In this document: in pieces, positions 57,791-64,000 of the stretch
How the letters are laid out: each line of letters begins with the position of its first letter
How positions within the stretch are numbered: position 1 is the first letter of the stretch
Assembly (NCBI GenBank): GCA_001414345.1
Contig: LLCB01000075.1
Location: 62,001 to 126,000 of the forward strand
Source of the DNA: Hymenoscyphus infarciens
Taxonomy: Eukaryota > Ascomycota > Leotiomycetes > Helotiales > Helotiaceae
DNA: 64,000 nt
Direction of reading: 5' to 3'
Program-made: the position numbers and the translations under genes
The notes under the pieces: model-generated
Database searches by the model: none
Told to the model about the DNA's origin: nothing
Seen by the model: the letters and a program-made list of their open reading frames with translations, nothing else

Positions 57791-59618
57791 GAAGATACAG
57801 ATACACGCCTGCTATATACAGGGCTAGATCGTATAATAGAAAATATTTCTTTTCTAAAGAATAATACAGGTGCCACCGAGAGACTATTGTTGCCCCAGTC
57901 TAGTGGTGAAAAACAAGCAACCTTGCTAAACTCTACACTATTTATTTACCAAATAGACTTTGATATAACTTATTGCTTCTCATAAGAAAGATGTTGCTTC
58001 TCATAAGAAAGAGAAAGATTATTCACGAAAACCAAAAGGTCATATCCAAGTCCGCAGAAATAACTTGTACGGACAAAATCTCCACACATCCCCACTTCCC
58101 GCGCCATCAACTCCGCCACCACCAAAACCTCCACTAACCACGCGGCAACCACGTGTTCACGTGCGCGCCCATCAAAGGCACACCACCAATTGGCTAGTTA
58201 GAAATCTAGACCTCACGAGAAAAACATGGGAAAAACGTGTGACGAAATCGCGATGTGCAACAAAGATGAGCTGCTGCGGGGAAGAACGATGAATCATTGA
58301 AGAAGAAAAAATTGCGAATTGGACGAAAGGGCTGCGATGGCAACAAACAACAAATTCAAAGCCAGCCAGCCGCAGTTCATCCAAGAGTCGATGGGATGAA
58401 TTGCGACTTTGGCGTAGAAGAAATAAAGACAAACAATCTGTCCCACCACCACAACACTCCAGTTCAGTGCCAAGGGGGGGTATCGTAAGGTGTCGTGGGG
58501 TGTTAAGGTCGACTTTGCTGTGGGTGGGGTGTCAGTCAAGGAGTTCATCGTGAACACTTACCTCCGACAGCGTCTTATGGCTCTCTCTCTCTCTCTCTCT
58601 CTAATTGCTCGCTGCTGGCTGCTGGCTTCTTTGACCTTACTAAATTGCTAGCTGATGGCTCTCGTTCGACCCTCGAATGGCGAAAACCTGGTACGCATCT
58701 GCCAGAACGTCAATAAATGCTAGTAGTGTTGAGCAAGATGCGGCAAGAGTCACTCACCTCTTTCTAAAGTCCTCTAAACAAATCACCAACTCTTACAAAA
58801 GAACCCGAAGAAGAGTCTCATAAAAGGAGTCTCCACCCAACGCCATCACCCCTTGAAACTGAACCTACAACCATTCGCCACAGTGCCAATGATAGGAAGA
58901 ATGTGCCAACGAGGAAGAGGCTATTGATTCTCAACGTGGTGTTCGTTGATGGAATAGTCTTATCGATGCTTCAACCGTCAGGGGGATGAGTGATGGTGAG
59001 CGCCTTGCCCAGGTTCAGGGTGATGGAGATTGGGTTATCGACGTGGAGAAGAAAGTGTGTTGTTGAGGAGACGAGAAATAGTTTGGAAGAGAAAGTTGGG
59101 GGAGGTCGAGGGTTTGGAAGATTTCCTTAGCTCCTTAGCGTTGGGCTGGGGAGGTGGTCGTTCCTTCCTTTCTTGCGAGAGACAGGAAAGAGCGACCGAA
59201 GGAGGGTGATCGCCTGCGTGGTCGATGAGACTTGGGACTAAGTCGTTCCTTCCTTCATTAACGCACGCTGGCAAGAAACTGAGAAACCACTTGAGGGGAT
59301 AGTCCGCGAATTACCTCTACAATGAATAGGAGGCGTCCACGTGGCGAAAAAGCTAGGAGCAGAGGTTGTAGAAGGAATCTCCGGTTCCCTCTTACCAAGT
59401 GATTTCTACCTAGGTACGATCGGAATGTCACAAGTTAGATAGCCCACCGGAAACGAACCTCGCGGGGAATTCTGATTGAGAAGGATGCAGATGCAGGATA
59501 GAGCGAGTGGGCTCGCGGCGGACATTAAAAACAGCAGTAAATGAATTACCTGAACTCCATTCCACTAGATTTTCCGTTTCCCAACGCCCGGGTATCTATT
59601 AAAAACCAAAAATGCAAT
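57791..59618. other. Intergenic, about 1.8 kb, with a CT microsatellite
   Basis: A (CT)n tract of about 22 bases lies near 58583-58602, followed by GCTG-rich sequence. Open frames at 58065-58560 overlap on both strands and have no family resemblance. The right part is the 3' flank of WDR70. No gene is supported. Confidence 0.4.
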
Positions 59619-61427
59619 TTATCGTTTGACCTTCTTCTTCTCCGGCCCATCATCCTCGTCCTCGCTCGCCTCCTGATACTGCGTCACAGGCTGAGTCTCC
59701 TTCCAAGCATTCGTAAACATAGGATCGCTCTTCGCAAGCTCCGCATATTTCAGCAAAGCCTCACGGGGATCTTCATCACGCATGCTACTTAGTGGGATAC
59801 TCTCATTAATGAACTGCTCGTCGGGTTTGGATTTCATGAAAGGCGTAACCATTGGCATCTGCGGTCTGCGAGGATCGCGAGATCGACCCGAGGCTGTGAG
59901 TCCGACTGTTGGATGTCGGGCTGCGTAGGAATTGGTGTTGGTGTTGGTTAAAACACCGCCCGGAGTGACGATGCTGTCTCCAGAGATACCGGTAGATTGG
60001 TCGGTGGTAAAGTTGGGGTCGTCGTCCACATGTCGCTTCTTTGGGGCGCGGGACATTACGTCGACTGCTCCTCGAGAGGAGGTACTTGGGTTGTATAGAA
60101 CATGGACCTCGGAATTGGCGGATCCCGTCACTATTTGATTGAGTTTTGGATGCCACTGAACAGTGATTAAGGGCGATCCTGGAGTTACTGGAGTGACAAG
60201 CTCTGGTTTCAGATTTCCTGGATTCAATATGTGTAGATGGCCAGATGCTGAGCCAGTTAGGATGCTGGATCCATTTGGAGAATATTTAATATTCGTCATT
60301 GAATAGTGATCCGATGTCGAAGGGTGAGGAACAGTAACCACAGGTGCTTTGAACTTTCGTGTGTCCCAGAGCTTGATGAGATTGTCTCCACCTCTAGTAA
60401 TAACCATTCGCCCATCAGGACTTATATCAACACCCCCAGTCCAGGTATTTGGTGTATGAGCTTCTCTGATTTCTGCCGTGGGTCTGGCAAAAGGTCCATC
60501 ACCACTCCACATGACAAGACTTCCATCCAGAGCTGTTGCGACGAGAATATTGTTTCCACCTTGCAAAGGACTTCCCCAAACCACCGCAGTCATCCTTGTT
60601 CTTCCTGCTGAGCCAGCTGCTCTTGACTTGTGAACTATCACTTCCTTTTGACTTCTCCGGAAATTGACATCCCAAATTCGCAATGTACTGTCTGTCCCAG
60701 CCGTGACGCAAATATCTCTGTTGACCGGGTTCCATGTGCCAGTGGTTACTTCCGAGACATGCCCCTTGGTGTTGTTCATATCCCTCAAATACATGTCTCC
60801 CTTTTGAAATTCCGCCAGCACTTCGCCATCCCTGCTCATTATTTTTGCTTGAGGGTGTGCCGATACGCAGAGGAAGGACCCGCCCGACAGAGGGTTGAAT
60901 TCGACATGATTGATGGGATGCGTCTCGGAATTGGTCGACGTTTTCGAGGCACTTGGGTCCACGCTTTTGAATGCTCGCAAGGTCGTCGGTGTCATGGAGG
61001 CAAAGTCGTGCAGTTTGAGGGTACAGTCTATGGAGCCACTAATCAATCGTGACCCTGAGGGATCGAGGGTGGTGGTGGTGACTGCGCGATCGTGGGTTTT
61101 CAAGACCAATTCGTGGGAGACGGGGAATTCGTCGTCTTCAGAATCGTCCGAGTCGTCATCTTCGTCATCGTCGTCGGATGCGTCGTCTCTCGATTCCAGC
61201 TCTTGTTGTACCTGATTCTCAATTCCTGCTTCTCCTTCCTCTGCCTTAATCGCTGGCGCTGGAGCTGGAATTGGGGCTTTATCAATAGCTCTCTTCGTCC
61301 GCCCAATTTGCGCCACAACATCTGCCTCCTTGGTCTTCTTGCCAAAAGACTGCGGCAGGAATGCCCTCATGGGGTCATCCGCTGCCAATTCCGGCGTGTC
61401 GACCTCGAAATCCTCGTCTTCGCTCAT
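59619..61427 (-). CDS. WDR70: WD-repeat protein, WDR70 orthologue
   Basis: Single exon, 602 aa, ATG 61427. The N-terminus is acidic, with a conserved start region (DDPMRAFLPQSFGKKTKE) and an Asp/Glu-rich stretch. WD40 repeats follow, e.g. HDRAVTTTTLDPSGSRLISG (about 115-135), GTDSTLRIWDV, SPDGRMVITRGGDNLIKLWD, SPNGSSILTGSASGHLHILN and HPKLNQIVTGSANSEVHVLY. The C-terminal tail has the family's GRSRDPRRPQMPMVTPFMKS and ends in a basic KKKVKR. WDR70 (GAD-1) proteins are nuclear. Work in human cells and fission yeast links them to CRL4-DDB1 and to histone H2B ubiquitination at DNA breaks. It is divergently transcribed from the NIPA gene across 406 bp. Confidence 0.85.
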   Translation of the reverse strand: MSEDEDFEVDTPELAADDPMRAFLPQSFGKKTKEADVVAQIGRTKRAIDKAPIPAPAPAIKAEEGEAGIENQVQQELESRDDASDDDDEDDDSDDSEDDEFPVSHELVLKTHDRAVTTTTLDPSGSRLISGSIDCTLKLHDFASMTPTTLRAFKSVDPSASKTSTNSETHPINHVEFNPLSGGSFLCVSAHPQAKIMSRDGEVLAEFQKGDMYLRDMNNTKGHVSEVTTGTWNPVNRDICVTAGTDSTLRIWDVNFRRSQKEVIVHKSRAAGSAGRTRMTAVVWGSPLQGGNNILVATALDGSLVMWSGDGPFARPTAEIREAHTPNTWTGGVDISPDGRMVITRGGDNLIKLWDTRKFKAPVVTVPHPSTSDHYSMTNIKYSPNGSSILTGSASGHLHILNPGNLKPELVTPVTPGSPLITVQWHPKLNQIVTGSANSEVHVLYNPSTSSRGAVDVMSRAPKKRHVDDDPNFTTDQSTGISGDSIVTPGGVLTNTNTNSYAARHPTVGLTASGRSRDPRRPQMPMVTPFMKSKPDEQFINESIPLSSMRDEDPREALLKYAELAKSDPMFTNAWKETQPVTQYQEASEDEDDGPEKKKVKR

Positions 61428-61833
61428 CCTTGGTCGCGTCGCAAGTTGATATGATGTTTAATGATGACCCCAAAGTATTCAGGGAGAGTATTCAGGGTAC
61501 AGCTGTAGGCGAGGCGAGCCTCGATGGTTCGGGGTCTTGGGTTCTGCCGAATGACGATGTGGTGCAGTGCAGCCGCCAAAGATTCACAATCAACATCCAC
61601 TTTCTTCTAGCAACCTTCACCCTTCACCCTTCACCCTTCACTATACCAACCCAACTACCCGAAATCAAAACCACAGCTCGATTACGGTCCTCTGCCAATT
61701 CTCTTACTCAAACATTCTCAAGCTTATGTCGGAATCTGCCATCAACACATCTCTCCCGGAGTCACTTGTTCTGGGGGGGCTATGAGGGGGTGAAACTCGA
61801 AGAAAGTCCACGACCTACAACCTCCCGATTATC
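61428..61833. promoter_or_regulatory. Bidirectional promoter with CCTTCAC x4
   Basis: 406 bp separate the divergent starts of WDR70 and the NIPA-type gene. CCTTCAC is repeated four times head to tail (61614-61641), followed directly by TATA. The shared promoter is inferred from geometry only. Confidence 0.5.
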
Positions 61834-63998
61834 ATGTATCCATCCGCCCCTGCAGTCGACGCTGCTACGATTCCCAATCTCAGCGCTTCTATTTCCTCTT
61901 CAATTTCTCCTTCCCTTGGACCCAGCAACATATTCTCTGTCGAAAATGGGGGGACTCAGCTGCAGCGTTGGTCGTCATTGATTGGCATTGTCACGGCAAT
62001 AATCGGAAACATCCTCATATCCTTCGCCCTGAACATCCAACGCTATGCGCATATACGTCTACACGAAGAAAAGGCACGACGGAAAGAAAGGGCGAAAGCC
62101 ATTGCCAAACGAATCCAGAGCGGTTATGGGACAGCGGGCACAAATGGGCATGGCCCCGATCACGATCACGAGCAAGTGGATGGCGAGGAGGACGATCCAT
62201 TGAGGAGATCATTCCTGTCCACCAATTCCGACGATTCATCCTGCTCCAAGCACGAGACAACTGATGTCCAAACATACCTCAAATCGCCATACTGGTGGGG
62301 CGGCATTATTTTGATGACAATTGGAGAAGCAGGCAACTTCTTAGCATATGGCTTCGCCCCGGCCTCGATCGTTTCTCCGTTGGGTGTGGTAGCTTTGATC
62401 TCCAACTGCGTGATAGCACCAATTATGTTAAAAGAACAATTTCGATTGCGGGATTTCTGGGGGGTGGTGGTCGCCGTGGCCGGAGCTGTTACTGTTGTGC
62501 TGAGTGCAAAGACACAGGAGAAGAAATTTGGGCCTCACGAAATATGGGGTGCCATCACAAATCTCGAATTTGAAATTTATATGGCCATTACCATCTCTTT
62601 AATTGTGGTGTTGATGTGGGCAAGTCCGAAATATGGAAGCAAAACCTCCTTGATCGATCTCGGACTCGTGGGGCTATTCGGTGAGTAGTGCATGTTCAAT
62701 GTTCAACTCTATTCTAACCATGTGTAGGTGGATACACGGCTTTGTCAACCAAAGGCGTGGCATCAATGCTTTCTTCCACCCTCTGGAGAGCATTTACCAC
62801 CCCAGTGACATATGCCCTTATTGCTGTCTTGGTAGGCACAGCTGTGATGCAAGTCCGATATGTCAACAAAGCCCTGCAGAGGTTTGACTCGACGCAAGTC
62901 ATTCCTGTACAGTTCGTCATGTTTACCCTCTCGGTCATCATTGGAAGTGCCATTCTTTACAGAGACTTTGAGAAAACGACTGGAGATAGCGTGGGAAAAT
63001 TCATTGGAGGCTGTCTCTTGACCTTCTCTGGTGTATATCTCATCACCAGTGGACGGGCTTCCCATGACGACGACGAAGAAGAAGTTGAGGACGATTCTGC
63101 AGAAGGACAGGAAAGAATTGGGCTTTTGAATCAAGACCCAAGCGGTGCCGAGGTCGCACCTCCATTGAAGGAAAACAATTTTGGCTCTGCACGGTCAAAA
63201 CTTCCTGCTCGATATGGAGACGGCACCTATAATGATGAACCCGATACAAGGAGATCATCACGGGTCAGTTTTGCGGAGCCTTCCACTTCTTCAAGGCCTC
63301 GTACTCCAAAGATGTTTTCGAATTCCTCGTACCCTCAATCATCTCGAGTACCAGCATCCTCAGACGCCGACCAACCCCCTCTCACGGATCCCTGGAAAGG
63401 ATCAAGCGAAGACCTTGTGGATCCAAAACACCCTGGATACATCAGCACTATATCATCTCCCGTGCTACCCACGGAAGCACAAACATCATTAAGCGATTTA
63501 TTGAGGCCGCAAGCGGCAGACAGATCATCCTCACATGGAAACTTACACACACATCCCAACTTACAGCAATCTCCTGCACCACCCGAGGCGGACCGACCTG
63601 TCACACCGGCTGCAAGACATACAATAGCGCGAATGATGCCGGGGCCTTTCATCTCGCCGCTTTCTGGTGGGTTGAGTGTTGTCGTCGCAGATACTTTAAG
63701 GCGTGGTGTCGAATCACCACGGATAAAAAGGCCTCGTCTTGGAATTCGGAGGTCGAAATCTGGGTCGCAGCGACTTTCGCATGGCACGAATGCTAGTAGC
63801 TATTATGATGAATCGGGAACTTCACCGCCGAAAACGGCGGATGCATCGGATCACGTTAGTAAAGCTTTGGGGGCGGAAGGAGAATGGTCGAGAGTCACCA
63901 GGACGAGGAGTTTAAGTAACACCCTAGGGGATTTCTTACGGGGGAAAAGGCAAAGGACTGAGGGGGAGGATGAAGAGGCTGGTCCTAGCGGATCGTGA
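61834..63998 (+). CDS. NIPA-type magnesium transporter with long cytosolic tail
   Basis: Exons 61834-62680 and 62728-63998; the 47-bp intron (GTGAGT...CTAAC...GTAG) is phase 1; 705 aa. Helix 1 at about 47-68 (SSLIGIVTAIIGNILISFAL), then a charged loop of about 80 residues. The family core follows: WWGGIILMTIGEAGNFLAYG, SIVSPLGVVALISNCVIAPI, LKEQFRLRDFWGVVVAVAGA. Further helices continue in exon 2 (VTYALIAVLVGTAVMQVRYV; VQFVMFTLSVIIGSAILYRD; IGGCLLTFSGVYLITSG). After about residue 395 comes a Ser/Pro-rich, acidic then basic tail of some 300 residues, much longer than in animal NIPA proteins but common in fungal ones. NIPA proteins (DUF803, DMT superfamily) move Mg2+; activity here is inferred. 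The stop lies two bases before the window end, so the gene is complete. Confidence 0.88.
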
Positions 63999-64000
63999 TG

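Noticed and set aside
61361..61981. 206-codon open frame
   Set aside because: It is a shadow across the WDR70 start, the shared promoter and the start of the NIPA-type gene.
1..64000. tRNA, rRNA or CRISPR array
   Set aside because: No convincing T-loop/A-B box pair, no rRNA stretch and no spaced direct-repeat array was seen.

Overview
This window is nuclear DNA of a filamentous ascomycete (Pezizomycotina), probably a leotiomycete. The evidence is: short GT-AG introns of about 45-190 bp with CTAAC/CTGAC-like branch sites; typical fungal families (CFEM, GIY-YIG/T5orf172, Zn2Cys6, BSC6-like MFS, NIPA, WDR70); and AT-rich blocks almost free of CpA/TpG but still containing CpG, the signature of repeat-induced point mutation (RIP). 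The class-level placement is inference. No rRNA, tRNA or CRISPR array was seen.

Layout: 1-880 is a RIP-degraded repeat. 1093-2824 is a broken C2H2 + Zn2Cys6 transcription-factor gene. 3135-12397 holds four tandem same-strand members of one family: three carry a Cys-rich pentapeptide-repeat region before an F-box-like module, the first carries only the module, and all four have a phase-2 intron at the same alignment position. Two look decayed, and two short TIR elements (6345-6803, 7020-7546) sit among them. 12733-13935 (-) is a GIY-YIG/T5orf172 protein. 15872-20139 holds small membrane-protein genes, two of them broken. 21557-27229 (-) is a large ankyrin gene with an in-frame TAG. 29340-30098 is a CFEM GPI-anchored protein.

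31162-36640 is a coiled-coil pseudogene split by a 4,482-bp RIP-degraded hAT-like transposon (31929-36410) with perfect 8-bp target duplications. Three intact coiled-coil genes follow (37010-39890 +, 41998-43944 -, 50824-52808 +), separated by AT-rich blocks, a 119-bp tandem repeat and an MFS transporter gene (45546-47137). 52.8-59.6 kb is gene-poor, with a MITE and another coiled-coil relic. At the right end WDR70 (-) and a NIPA-type transporter (+) are divergently transcribed housekeeping genes.

No metabolic pathway is assembled here. The window is a patchwork: conserved genes at the right end, and fast-evolving lineage-specific families interleaved with transposons and RIP scars elsewhere. 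Its most distinctive content is the pentapeptide/F-box-like array and the coiled-coil pseudogene whose reading frame resumes on the far side of the hAT insertion.
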